Assembly (NCBI GenBank): GCA_035268885.1
Contig: DATFKA010000008.1
Coordinates: 10,099-74,098 of the forward strand
DNA: 64,000 nucleotides
DNA from: DATFKA01 sp035268885
GTDB taxonomy: Bacteria > Bacteroidota > Bacteroidia > Chitinophagales > Saprospiraceae
Direction: 5' to 3'
The translations under genes were made by a program, and so were the position numbers. The notes under the pieces were generated by a model. It was given only the letters and a program-made list of their open reading frames with translations, ran no database searches and was not told where the DNA came from. Shown here piece by piece: positions 41,762 through 51,215 of the stretch (the first letter of the stretch is position 1; each line of letters starts with the position of its first letter).

Positions 41762-44700
41762 ATGAGATTTAAAGAACGAATTACCCATTATTATTTTTCC
41801 TCGGTAATGGTGCTTTTTGTCCTGTTTTCTGCTGGTAGCTTACAAGCGCAGCAGGAGATCACGGGCGTCGTCACCAGCGAATCTGGGGACCCCCTGATTG
41901 GGGCGAGTATTTTAATCAAAGGCAGCAGTACAGGTACGGTTACCGATCTAGACGGTAGCTTTAGTCTGGAAGCAGATTCCGACGATGTACTGGTGTTTAG
42001 CTATACTGGTTTCGCGCCTAAGGAGATCACCGTCGGCAGCCAAACGGAGATTATGGTCTCCCTGAAAGAGGATGTCGCTCTACTGGAGCAGGTGGTAGTA
42101 ACCGGTTATGGTAGCACCAAAAAGGAAAACCTGACGGGCTCGGTCGGGGTAGTATCCTCTAAATCCATTGAGGCCCGACCGATTACCGATGCCTCACAGG
42201 CTTTGGCAGGACAGGTTTCTGGGGTATGGGTCAACCAAAACTCGGGAGAGCCGGGTCAGGACGGAGCAAATATCAATATTCGAGGTATTGGTACCCTGAA
42301 CAATGCCAGTCCACTGATTCTGGTGGATGGTATAGAAGCACCGATCGGTAATATTGACCCGAATGATATTGAGTCAATTACTGTACTGAAGGATGCGGCT
42401 TCGGCGGCCATCTACGGTTCGCGGGCAGCGAACGGGGTAGTACTGGTCACCACCAAGCGTGGTTCCAGAAATAGCAAGCCAACCTTTAACTACACCGGCT
42501 TTGGTGGCGTTTCTCAGGTGGCACTTATCCCCGATTATATTTTTGACTCCCAAGAGTTTATGGAACTCCGCAACGAAGCGGATATCAACTCCGGTAATCA
42601 GCCATTGTATCCACAAAATGTGGTCAACCAGTTTGCAGATGGACCGAATACCAACTGGTTTGATGAATTACTGCAAAGAGGGGGGATTCAGCAGCATAAC
42701 CTTTCGATCTCCGGTGGTAGTGAGAATACTAATTTCAATATCTCACTGGGTTACCTGCAAAACGAAGGGGTGGTCCGGAACGTTGAAGGTTCCGAGCGTT
42801 ATAATATTCGGTTGAATTTGGACACGGAGGTTAACGAACAGCTGACTATTGGGGCTAGTGTATTTGCCAGCCGCCAGGTGTCGCAACTGGATAATGTTGG
42901 TCAGGATGGTGGTTTCCTGGCTCGCGCTACTCGTTTGGGTCCTAACTTCCCGGCTTTCGATGAGCTGGGCCGCCTGGCGGATCGCGATCGTACAATAGAT
43001 GCGATCGAGTTGTCTACGCCAAACATTCTGGCGGAGGTACAAGCCCTGACCCGTACCCTGAACGATGATCGATTTTTGGGTAATATCTACGCCGAGTATG
43101 AGGTGATTGACGGGCTGAAAGTAAAGGGTACTTTTGCGGCTAACTATCAGGTAAACGACGATATCTTTTTTGACAAAAGTATCCAGACCTTCGACTGGAG
43201 AACCGGCGATCCGGGTTTGACCTGGTTAGAAAACCGCCGCTTTGAGAATTCCTACAGCCAGAGCTTGGCACTGACGAGTTGGTTACAAGCTACCTACGAG
43301 AAACGCATTGGACGTGGTGAACTTAAGTTACTCGCCGGTGCGAACCAGGAGAGCTTTATCAATCGTTTCTTCAGTGCCTCTCGTCTGCAGATTCCTTCCA
43401 ACTCTTTACCCGCTTTGAGTACGGGTAATCCAGAGACAGCCTTTAACAATGGTGGTGCACAAGATTGGGCCTTGCGCTCTTTCTTTGGTCGCGTCAACTA
43501 TGTTTTGGATGAGAAATACCTGTTTGAGTTTAACGTACGTCGCGATGGTTCTTCCCGTTTTGGTGCGAACAACCGGTGGGCGACTTTCCCATCCATTTCT
43601 GCGGGTTGGGTAGTATCACGTGAGCCATGGTTAGCGAATAACAAAGTAATCGACTTCTTGAAAGTTAGAGCTTCCTGGGGACAATTGGGTAACCAGTTGA
43701 TTGGTAACTATCCCTTTGCGGCGAATATCTCCTTTGATCCGGCTTACAGCTTTGGTGGAACCATCGTTGGTGCTGCCGCACAGACTTCATTGGGTAATCC
43801 TGATATTCGTTGGGAGACTACGACCCAGGCCGACATTGGTATTAATATCGCCCTGTTTGGTAAGTTGAGTATCGAGGCGGATTACTTCATTCGCGATGCG
43901 ACGGATATCCTTTTTAATCAGAATAATGCGGGGGTGACCGGGGTACGTCAACCTACCACCGTAAACATTGCCGAGGTACGTAACCAGGGTTGGGAGCTGT
44001 CTGCTAACTATACGGAGAATATTGGCGACTTCAACTTTACCATCGGTGGTAATGTAACCAATGTGGATAATGAAGTATTACAAATTGATCCTAATTTGGC
44101 TGGGGGTGCGGATCGGGTTTTCCAGGATCCATTTATCCTGCAACGGGGATCCCCAATTAATGCCATCTACGGCTTAGAAGTGGCGGGTATCTTCCAGAGC
44201 CAGGCGGAGATTGACGGAGCACCCGATCAATCCGGATTTGGTCAGCCTACACCCGGTGACCTGCGTTACGTTGACGAGAACGGTGACGGAGTGATTACGA
44301 TTGATGATCGTAAAGTCTTGGGACAGGATAACCCCAGATGGTTGTACGGTATCAATGGTAACTTTGAGTATAAAGGTTTTGATATGTCTTTCATCATCCA
44401 GGGGATTGCCGATGCCCAGGTAACAGAAACCGGTCGGTTTTTTGCGCCTTTTGCCAACAGTGGTGGCGTAGCTGCCTTATGGAGAGACCGCTGGACACCC
44501 GAAAATCCGGACGCTACTTTGCCTAAAATTCGAATCGGAACGGGAGGGATTAACTATAACGTAACTCACTCTCGCTGGGTGACGGATAGAGATTTCCTGC
44601 GGTTGAAGAACCTGCAGTTCGGATATACCCTGCCTTCCGATGTATTTGCGAATAACTTTATCGAAAGTTTGCGTATCTATGTCAACGGTACTAACCTGTT

Positions 44701-44815
44701 TACCATTACGGATTACGTAGGCTTTGATCCCGAGCGTGGTCAAAGAAGTACGAATGGTACGGCTGGTTATCCGCAGCTTAAGGTGTTTACGGGAGGTGTC
44801 AATTTGAGATTCTAA
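41762..44815 (+). CDS. SusC/RagA-family TonB-linked outer-membrane transporter
   Basis: A 1017-residue protein. The signal peptide ends near LQAQ (about 30); a carboxypeptidase-regulatory-like domain (ITGVVTSESGDPLIGASILI, about 33-105) precedes the TonB box region EQVVVTGYGSTKKENLTGSV (about 109-128), then a plug domain with RGIGTLNNASPLILVDG, and a 22-strand barrel ending in NLRF with C-terminal Phe. SusC proteins import bulky ligands presented by SusD. This gene is followed 149 bases later by its SusD partner. The absence of glycoside hydrolases nearby suggests a cargo other than a plain glycan. Confidence 0.95.
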   Translation: MRFKERITHYYFSSVMVLFVLFSAGSLQAQQEITGVVTSESGDPLIGASILIKGSSTGTVTDLDGSFSLEADSDDVLVFSYTGFAPKEITVGSQTEIMVSLKEDVALLEQVVVTGYGSTKKENLTGSVGVVSSKSIEARPITDASQALAGQVSGVWVNQNSGEPGQDGANINIRGIGTLNNASPLILVDGIEAPIGNIDPNDIESITVLKDAASAAIYGSRAANGVVLVTTKRGSRNSKPTFNYTGFGGVSQVALIPDYIFDSQEFMELRNEADINSGNQPLYPQNVVNQFADGPNTNWFDELLQRGGIQQHNLSISGGSENTNFNISLGYLQNEGVVRNVEGSERYNIRLNLDTEVNEQLTIGASVFASRQVSQLDNVGQDGGFLARATRLGPNFPAFDELGRLADRDRTIDAIELSTPNILAEVQALTRTLNDDRFLGNIYAEYEVIDGLKVKGTFAANYQVNDDIFFDKSIQTFDWRTGDPGLTWLENRRFENSYSQSLALTSWLQATYEKRIGRGELKLLAGANQESFINRFFSASRLQIPSNSLPALSTGNPETAFNNGGAQDWALRSFFGRVNYVLDEKYLFEFNVRRDGSSRFGANNRWATFPSISAGWVVSREPWLANNKVIDFLKVRASWGQLGNQLIGNYPFAANISFDPAYSFGGTIVGAAAQTSLGNPDIRWETTTQADIGINIALFGKLSIEADYFIRDATDILFNQNNAGVTGVRQPTTVNIAEVRNQGWELSANYTENIGDFNFTIGGNVTNVDNEVLQIDPNLAGGADRVFQDPFILQRGSPINAIYGLEVAGIFQSQAEIDGAPDQSGFGQPTPGDLRYVDENGDGVITIDDRKVLGQDNPRWLYGINGNFEYKGFDMSFIIQGIADAQVTETGRFFAPFANSGGVAALWRDRWTPENPDATLPKIRIGTGGINYNVTHSRWVTDRDFLRLKNLQFGYTLPSDVFANNFIESLRIYVNGTNLFTITDYVGFDPERGQRSTNGTAGYPQLKVFTGGVNLRF

Positions 44816-44867
44816 AAAAATATGTTACTTGTAAGCTGTCTGACATATGTCGATTTCTTGCGCTCAT

Positions 44868-44901
44868 TTGACAATATTATTTTGTAGAGTGCTTACTTTT
44901 G
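44868..44901 (+). promoter_or_regulatory. candidate promoter between the SusC and SusD genes
   Basis: TTG (44868-44870), 23-base spacer and TACTTTTG (44894-44901), a perfect -7 box, 63 bases before the SusD ATG. It may provide extra transcription of the SusD gene. Confidence 0.5.
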
Positions 44902-44964
44902 AACGAAAAATTATTTCAGCAGTTACATGTGCAGTATTAAACTTACTTTTAAATAATATTAGAC

Positions 44965-46533
44965 ATGAAGTCAATAAACAAGCTATTACTTGTATTAGCC
45001 TTAGTATTCAGCTTCACTACTTCCTGCGACGAGGACTTTCTGGAGAGAGCACCGATCGATCAGGGTAGTGTGGAAGGGTTTTTTGAAACCCAGGAGGATG
45101 TTCTAAGAGCCGTTAATGGTATCTACGATGTATTCCAGGGTAGTATTTGGGGCGGTGCCTTTTACTGGTACCACCAAAATTTTGATATCGTTACCGATAA
45201 TGGTGTGGGTTGTTGCCCCTGGGAGCAGCAATATACTACCATTGCCGAGGGGCAGCACAATTCTACTACCGGTGGGATTATCAATAACAAATGGGATTTT
45301 GGTTACGAAGGTATCTTCCGGGCCAATTCTGTATTGGAAAATATTGACCAGGTAGACATCGACGAGGAGACTAAAACCCTGCTGATTGCAGAGGTACGCT
45401 TCTTGAGAGGATTGATCTACCAGGAGTTAACAACCTTGTTTGGTGATGTACCTTTAGTCCTGAATGTACTAAGTAGAGAAGAAGGATTTGAAGTATCCAG
45501 AGCGCCTAAATCTGATGTATTAGATGCGATCTACGCGGATCTGGATTTTGCGGAAGCAAATCTAGGTATGACACCTTTTAATGGAGACATTGGACGTCCT
45601 ACTACTCAGGCGGCAGTTGGTCTAAAGGCCAGAGTGAAGTTATACAATGGGGACTATCAAGGGGCAGCGGCAGAAGCCAAAAAGGTAATGGATATGTCAG
45701 CGGCTAACCCAGGCATGATTGGTCTGGAAGATAATTACGACGATGTATTCAGCCCAACCAATGAAAATAACAAAGAGGTGCTCTTTGATATTCAGTATAC
45801 CGGAGGTACGCAAGGAGAAGGTAACTTTATGCAGGTAGCTTTAGCACCTGGACCAGAAGGTACACCTGGTAATGGTTGGGGATCGATTACACCTACCGAC
45901 CAGTTGGCTAACTCCTTTTACATGACCGATGGTTTACCCATCGATGAGTCTCCACTCTTTGATGCGGATAACCCGTATGAGAATCGTGATCCTCGTATGT
46001 TTGGAAACTTATTTGTTCCTGGTGTGTCTACCTGGCGCGGAGAAGTATTTGATGAGTCGATTGCAGGCTTTTCTCCTTTCTACGCAGTTAAAAAATGGGT
46101 AGATCCTAACGCTGTAATCGGCGAAGATGGTTGTTCTTGTAATGAGACGAATTTTATTCTGCTGCGTTACGCCGATATTCTGATGATTTACGCCGAGGCT
46201 ACGAACGAGTTAAATGGGCCCACTGCTGAAGTATACGATGCGGTGAATCAGATTCGCGCCAGAGCAGGGATGCCTGATTTTCCCGCTGGCTTATCTCAGG
46301 ATGAGATGCGCGAAGAGATCAAGCACGAGCGCCACGTTGAGTTCCCCTGGGAAGGTACGCGCTACTTCGACCTGATTCGTTGGGGAGATGCCGCGGATGT
46401 GATTCCGACGGTTACCCTGTTTGGTGAGTCTTTGGATGATAGAATATTCGAAGAGCCTAAACACAATCTGTTCCCTATCCCTCAGGGGGAAATCGATCAG
46501 AACCCGAATCTTACGCAAAACCCAGGTTATTAA
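44965..46533 (+). CDS. SusD/RagB-family nutrient-binding outer-membrane lipoprotein
   Basis: A 522-residue lipoprotein. The signal MKSINKLLLVLALVFSFTTS is followed by lipobox Cys21 and the usual start CDEDFLERAPID. TPR-like helices carry RAVNGIYDVFQG and LIAEVRFLRGLIYQEL, and the C-terminal SusD block ends in HVEFPWEGTRYFDLIRWG and NLFPIPQGEIDQNPNLTQNP. It caps the SusC barrel at the cell surface and selects the ligand. Several CC/CSC cysteine motifs (VGCCPW, DGCSCNE) are unusual for the family and could form disulfides or bind a metal. Confidence 0.94.
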   Translation: MKSINKLLLVLALVFSFTTSCDEDFLERAPIDQGSVEGFFETQEDVLRAVNGIYDVFQGSIWGGAFYWYHQNFDIVTDNGVGCCPWEQQYTTIAEGQHNSTTGGIINNKWDFGYEGIFRANSVLENIDQVDIDEETKTLLIAEVRFLRGLIYQELTTLFGDVPLVLNVLSREEGFEVSRAPKSDVLDAIYADLDFAEANLGMTPFNGDIGRPTTQAAVGLKARVKLYNGDYQGAAAEAKKVMDMSAANPGMIGLEDNYDDVFSPTNENNKEVLFDIQYTGGTQGEGNFMQVALAPGPEGTPGNGWGSITPTDQLANSFYMTDGLPIDESPLFDADNPYENRDPRMFGNLFVPGVSTWRGEVFDESIAGFSPFYAVKKWVDPNAVIGEDGCSCNETNFILLRYADILMIYAEATNELNGPTAEVYDAVNQIRARAGMPDFPAGLSQDEMREEIKHERHVEFPWEGTRYFDLIRWGDAADVIPTVTLFGESLDDRIFEEPKHNLFPIPQGEIDQNPNLTQNPGY

Positions 46534-46577
46534 TGTAAATTCCCAATCGGAAGAAATATAACTTGATTTATTGCGCT

Positions 46578-46624
46578 GGATGGCAGAAATTTGACTCGTG
46601 AAAATTTCTGCCATCCTTGTTTTC
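46578..46624 (+). terminator. strong hairpin (terminator/attenuator) between the SusD and peroxidase genes
   Basis: GGATGGCAGAAATTT (46578-46592) and AAATTTCTGCCATCC (46602-46616) form a perfect 15-bp stem with a 9-base loop, followed by TTGTTTT. It ends about 27 bases before the next ATG. It would end most SusCD transcripts and let a fraction read into the peroxidase operon. Confidence 0.75.
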
Positions 46625-46650
46625 AGGAATATAGTACTCAATTTACCGAT

Positions 46651-48048
46651 ATGAAAGCTGAAAATTATATACCCCGTCAGTTTGTGCTCAGTGCTATGGG
46701 TATCCTACTACTGCTGTTGTTTCTCATCAGTTGCGAAAAGGAGGTAGGTACAGATATTAAACCCGAAGAAACATATGAATCCCTGGATGACGAGCTGAAT
46801 GCCAAACTTTTGGCTGCTGCTAATGGCCAGGGGCTGTCCTACTTTATCCTCCCCGATGAGCAAAACCTGGGTGAGATTCCCCAAGACCCCAAGAATCCAC
46901 TGACCCCGGAAAAGATTGAGTTGGGAAAGCTACTTTTCCACGAGCCAGCGATTGGCCGTAACCCGAGAAAAGAAGATCAGGCTGGCACTTATTCCTGTGC
47001 TTCCTGCCACCACGCTGCTGCTGGTTTTCAAGCTGGTGTCCGCCAGGGCGTCGGCGAAGGGGGGATTGGCTTTGGCCAAAAAGGCGAACAAAGGCAAGTA
47101 GATCCTAACTATGGATTTGACTTTCTGGATATTCAGCCTATCCGTACCCCCAGTACACTGAACACCGCTTACCAGGACATTATGCTCTGGAATGGACAAT
47201 TAGGTAATGTACCCCTCAATGAAGGCACAGAAGACAAATGGGCACTGCGCAGTCCCAAAGCACTTAATTTCTTAGGTTTTGAAGGACTGGAAATTCAGGC
47301 AATTGCCGGGATTGTCATCCACCGACAGCGCGTGGATAAAGACTTTGTAGCGGAATATCCTGAATATAAAACCCTCTTTGATCAGGCTTTTCCAGAGTAT
47401 CCGGAATCCCAGCGCTACAACGATACCATTGCTGGTCTGGCCATTGCTGCCTATGAGCGGACGATGCTGGCTAATCAGGCACCTTTTCAAGATTGGTTGC
47501 AAGGCAACCAATCGGCTATGAGTGATATAGAAAAGCAGGGCGCTATCCTCTTTTTTGATAAAGCGGGCTGTGTCGATTGTCATACCGGCCCCGCACTCAA
47601 TAAAGAAGATTTTTACGCGCTGGGAATGAATGACCTGGTTGGTGAAGGGGTGACCAATACGGTGGGCCAGGATTTCTTTACTTCGGCCGAGGGCCGGGGT
47701 GGCTTTACCGGTAAGGAGTCCGACTTGTTTAAGTTCAAGGTGCCGCAGCTTTATAATATGACCGACTCGCCCTTTTTGGGGCACGGCGGCAGTTTCCGTA
47801 CCGTACGAGAGGTGGTCGTGTATAAAAATGAGGCCATACCAGAAAACAGTATCGTACCCCGGGAGCAACTGCCCGGTCGCTTCAAGCCGCTCGGGCTGAC
47901 GGAGGAAGAAATTGACCAGTTGACTGCTTTTTTAGAGAAAAGTTTATACGACCCCAGTTTAATACGATACGTTCCTGAGCAGATTCCCTCCGGAATGTGT
48001 TTCCCAAATGCGGATCCCGCATCCCGGGAAGATCTGGGTTGTGAATAA
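46651..48048 (+). CDS. di-heme cytochrome c peroxidase family lipoprotein (CcpA/MauG-like)
   Basis: A 465-residue protein starting MKAENYIPRQFVLSAM, with a hydrophobic core and lipobox Cys (LFLISC, about 31). Two c-type heme sites are visible: CASCH near 118-122 and CVDCH near 309-313, each with downstream His/Met candidates such as FYALGMNDL. The segment KIELGKLLFHEPAIGRN is the conserved peroxidase N-terminal region. Bacterial members reduce H2O2 or, as in MauG, carry out long-range oxidation of a protein or small molecule. It lies behind the SusD hairpin and is followed 11 bases later by the UnbV-domain gene. Confidence 0.93.
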   Translation: MKAENYIPRQFVLSAMGILLLLLFLISCEKEVGTDIKPEETYESLDDELNAKLLAAANGQGLSYFILPDEQNLGEIPQDPKNPLTPEKIELGKLLFHEPAIGRNPRKEDQAGTYSCASCHHAAAGFQAGVRQGVGEGGIGFGQKGEQRQVDPNYGFDFLDIQPIRTPSTLNTAYQDIMLWNGQLGNVPLNEGTEDKWALRSPKALNFLGFEGLEIQAIAGIVIHRQRVDKDFVAEYPEYKTLFDQAFPEYPESQRYNDTIAGLAIAAYERTMLANQAPFQDWLQGNQSAMSDIEKQGAILFFDKAGCVDCHTGPALNKEDFYALGMNDLVGEGVTNTVGQDFFTSAEGRGGFTGKESDLFKFKVPQLYNMTDSPFLGHGGSFRTVREVVVYKNEAIPENSIVPREQLPGRFKPLGLTEEEIDQLTAFLEKSLYDPSLIRYVPEQIPSGMCFPNADPASREDLGCE

Positions 48049-48059
48049 AATAAACGAAG

Positions 48060-49952
48060 ATGAAAAAATTATTACCCTTACTAGTGATCGCTCTTTCTCT
48101 CTACCTTGGCTCTTTATCGGCACAGCAGGCTTTCACGGAACTGTCGGCAGCAGCTGGTATTAATCATGCTTTTGTTATTGACCAGGCTACCTTTGGTGGA
48201 GGTGCCTGTGTGATAGATTTCGACAACGATGGTTACGAAGATTTGTACGTCACCGGTGGAAGTGTTGCGGATAAGTTATATAAAAATAATGGCGATGGTA
48301 CCTTCACCGATATTTTGGCGCAAGCCGGATTTGAGCGAACCCTAGAAACCTATACGCAAGGAGCCGCTGCGGCCGACATCAACCGGGATGGTTACAAAGA
48401 TCTCATCGTGACCACTATGAATTTTTTAAATGATAATCGGACCAACGCGCCTAACCTCTTGTATTTGAACAATGGGGACGGCACTTTTACGGAAGTAACC
48501 GAGGCCTGGGACCTGGAAGGAGAGCGGGTCAACAGTATGGGAGCTAGTTTCGGAGACATCAATAATGATGGCTATCCAGATCTTTTTGTTTGTAATTACT
48601 TTAGCAACTCTGCCACCGGCATTTCTGTCTACAACGAAGAAACGATCACCAACTCTTTCCGGCCTGCGATTGATTATCTCTACATCAACCTGGGCGGGCA
48701 GCGCTTTGTAGAAGTCAGTAACTATTACGGCCTGGACCACGTGGGCTTTGGTTTTCTGGGGATGTTCACCGATTTCGATAATGATCAGGATCTGGACCTC
48801 TATATTGCCAATGATTTTGGCTTCAAGAGTACGCCCAATATGCTTTTTCAAAATGAATACCCCGTTAAAAAGATGAATAACCGATCGATTTCGCTGGCGC
48901 TTAACTATGGGATGAATGCCATGGGTATTGCTCCGGCCGATTTGAATTTTGACGGTTACATGGATTATTACGTGACTAATTTGGGTACCAGTCTATTCAC
49001 GATCAATGACCAGGGGCGAGGCTTTATTGATCAGACCCTGCAGTCTGGTATTGGAATTCCTACCATCAAGGACTCCGTTTATACCGGCCCCCCCATCAGC
49101 TGGGGCGCTAATTTCTTCGATTTTGATCACGACACGGATATGGATCTCTTTGTATCCAATGGCGCCTTGAATCCTACCGTACGGCCCAACCCAAACTTCT
49201 TTTTTGAAAACCAGGGTGGGAAAATGCACGAAGTATCTGCTGAGATGCAAATGAATGATTACCGCATTGGTCGGGGCTCTGTGGTCTTTGACTATGATAA
49301 TGACGGTGATCTAGATCTTTTTGTGGTGAATCAGGTGCCGCGCACCCCTTCGACGCGTATTCTGGAGGCCCGCTGCCTGCTTTATCGGAACGATGCCAGC
49401 GAAGGAAACTGGCTAAAAGTAGCATTGGAGGGGGTTGGCTCTGATAAGAATGGACTGGGTGCCAGAGTAGAAGCAGTTGTCGACGGTAAATTATTAATTC
49501 GAGAAATTGATGGTGGTTCCAGTCACCTCTCTCAGAATAGTACCATTGCACACTTTGGTCTCGGTAATGCGAGTAGTGTAGAATCGATCACGGTGAAGTG
49601 GCCTGGCAAAGGCATACAAACCCTTACCAATATCAGTGCAAATCAGCAAATTACGATTCAGGAAACCAGTGAAAATACATCGGGCTCAGAAAGTAAGAAT
49701 CGTTTTAATGTTTCACCTGGCTATTTCACCAGTGAGGTATTGATTGAATACGAACTAGCCGATCCGGATGCGGCATCGCTCAGAGTATTTGATGTGCAGG
49801 GCCGACTGGTAGCCAATCTGGGTAAAGTCGACCAGCCACTAAAAGCTGGTTTTTGGCGTTGGGAGGTACCCGCTAATCTGCAGACCGGGGTCTATATCTT
49901 CCAAATCGAAACCGAAAACGGTGTGATGGCGAAGCGGGCCATAAAAAGGTAA
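48060..49952 (+). CDS. VCBS/FG-GAP repeat protein with ASPIC/UnbV domain and type A sorting domain
   Basis: A 630-residue exported protein: signal peptide ending LSAQ (about 22), then at least seven calcium-binding D-x-D-x-D-G/N-x-x-D-L motifs (for example DFDNDGYEDLYV, DINRDGYKDLIV, DINNDGYPDLFV, DYDNDGDLDLFV) building a CRTAC1-like beta-propeller. An ASPIC/UnbV domain (about 450-540) with NGLGARVEAVVDGK and HFGLGNASSVESI is followed by a C-terminal type A T9SS sorting domain ending VYIFQIETENGVMAKRAIKR. It is secreted by T9SS and probably attached to the surface. It lies 6 bases before the type B sorting-domain gene and is in the same operon as the di-heme peroxidase. Confidence 0.92.
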   Translation: MKKLLPLLVIALSLYLGSLSAQQAFTELSAAAGINHAFVIDQATFGGGACVIDFDNDGYEDLYVTGGSVADKLYKNNGDGTFTDILAQAGFERTLETYTQGAAAADINRDGYKDLIVTTMNFLNDNRTNAPNLLYLNNGDGTFTEVTEAWDLEGERVNSMGASFGDINNDGYPDLFVCNYFSNSATGISVYNEETITNSFRPAIDYLYINLGGQRFVEVSNYYGLDHVGFGFLGMFTDFDNDQDLDLYIANDFGFKSTPNMLFQNEYPVKKMNNRSISLALNYGMNAMGIAPADLNFDGYMDYYVTNLGTSLFTINDQGRGFIDQTLQSGIGIPTIKDSVYTGPPISWGANFFDFDHDTDMDLFVSNGALNPTVRPNPNFFFENQGGKMHEVSAEMQMNDYRIGRGSVVFDYDNDGDLDLFVVNQVPRTPSTRILEARCLLYRNDASEGNWLKVALEGVGSDKNGLGARVEAVVDGKLLIREIDGGSSHLSQNSTIAHFGLGNASSVESITVKWPGKGIQTLTNISANQQITIQETSENTSGSESKNRFNVSPGYFTSEVLIEYELADPDAASLRVFDVQGRLVANLGKVDQPLKAGFWRWEVPANLQTGVYIFQIETENGVMAKRAIKR

Positions 49953-49958
49953 AAGAAT

Positions 49959-51215
49959 ATGAAGCCTGGTATCCTTTTATTGGGCTGTTTACTTTGTGTC
50001 TCTTTACTGAAGGCGCAAAACCTGATTCCTGATGGTGATTTTGAGCAGCTACGGAATCCATTCTGTATCAGCCCCACGGAGGCTTTTCAGTTTTCGGAAA
50101 CCTGGTATACTTTGGATGCTACCCCTGACTTATTTCAGGGGGGATGCGTATTGAATGAATCCGGGTCTATCTTTTGGAATGCCGATATTTCCGCTTTTTC
50201 GGGTCAGAATTTCGTCGGACTTTCCAGCCGCTGGAATTCCAATGCTACTTACGTCTCAGAAGGAATTGCAACCCGCCTGGCCGAACCCCTGGAAGCGGGC
50301 GTCACTTATTATTTTCAGTTCGCTATTCTCAACCGGGGTGGCTATCAGGGCTTCGCTGAAGATATATCTGGTTGTAATCTCCGACCCAATAAACACCTCG
50401 ATATCTATCTTTCTGAAGACAGCATCCGGATCAATAATAATTTTTCCAATGGCACCTCGTCTACGGAAGCTCGTCTGGCGGCTCGTCTGGACGCGGCAAT
50501 AATCGCCAGCCGGGTGCCTTCCGAGGAATGGACCGTCGTTTCCACTTGTTTTGAAGCAGAGGGAGGTGAAGAATATCTGGGTATCGTTATGCCCCTGGGG
50601 ACTTTTGGTGATTTACCGCCCTGTACCTCCATGTCTAACAGTGGGGTCTTTCGCTCCTTTTATTATAATCTGGATGCCATACAGCTAACGGACACGCCCG
50701 ACCAGTTGACGGCGTCTCTGACTTTCTGTGAGGGGGGAGCGCTAAACGTCGATTTACTGGACCTGTTGGAGCAGCCCATCTTGGAGGAGGCGGTCTTTTT
50801 CTGGGAAGATGGCGGTAGTGGTCCCTTACGGACTTTCAACGAAGGCGGAACTTACCGATCAACGGCAGAGATTGCCTGTGGTTCTATCCCGATAATATTG
50901 GAAGTAGAAGCCTTAAGTTGCGTTCCCGATATCTACGTGCCGAACGCCTTCTCCCCAAATAACGACGGGGTCAATGATCGTTTTTCCCCTTTTATCCAGA
51001 CCACTAACCCCATCGCGCGCTACGAATTGACGGTTTTTAACCGCTGGGGGAGTGTCGTCTTCCAAAGCCGCGACTACTCCCAGGCCTGGAATGGAGCGTG
51101 GCAGCAGCAATTCGCTGGCCAGGGACTCTACCTCTGGAAACTAAATCTGGAAGTAGAAACCCTGGAGGGTACCCAATTGATTAGCGAAACGGGAGAGGTC
51201 TTTTTATTCCGCTGA
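49959..51215 (+). CDS. T9SS type B sorting-domain (gliding-motility C-terminal) surface protein
   Basis: A 418-residue secreted protein. The signal peptide ends KAQ (about 22); a carbohydrate-binding-module-like beta sandwich begins LIPDGDFEQLRNPFC and extends to about 250 with several cysteines; a short Ig-like region follows; and the C-terminus has the type B sorting signature IYVPNAFSPNNDGVNDRF (about 325-342) with TVFNRWGSVVFQSRDY. The N-terminal domain resembles the family starting LVPDGSFE that often precedes this sorting domain. Its TGA abuts the stop of mfd on the other strand with no spacer. Confidence 0.9.
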   Translation: MKPGILLLGCLLCVSLLKAQNLIPDGDFEQLRNPFCISPTEAFQFSETWYTLDATPDLFQGGCVLNESGSIFWNADISAFSGQNFVGLSSRWNSNATYVSEGIATRLAEPLEAGVTYYFQFAILNRGGYQGFAEDISGCNLRPNKHLDIYLSEDSIRINNNFSNGTSSTEARLAARLDAAIIASRVPSEEWTVVSTCFEAEGGEEYLGIVMPLGTFGDLPPCTSMSNSGVFRSFYYNLDAIQLTDTPDQLTASLTFCEGGALNVDLLDLLEQPILEEAVFFWEDGGSGPLRTFNEGGTYRSTAEIACGSIPIILEVEALSCVPDIYVPNAFSPNNDGVNDRFSPFIQTTNPIARYELTVFNRWGSVVFQSRDYSQAWNGAWQQQFAGQGLYLWKLNLEVETLEGTQLISETGEVFLFR

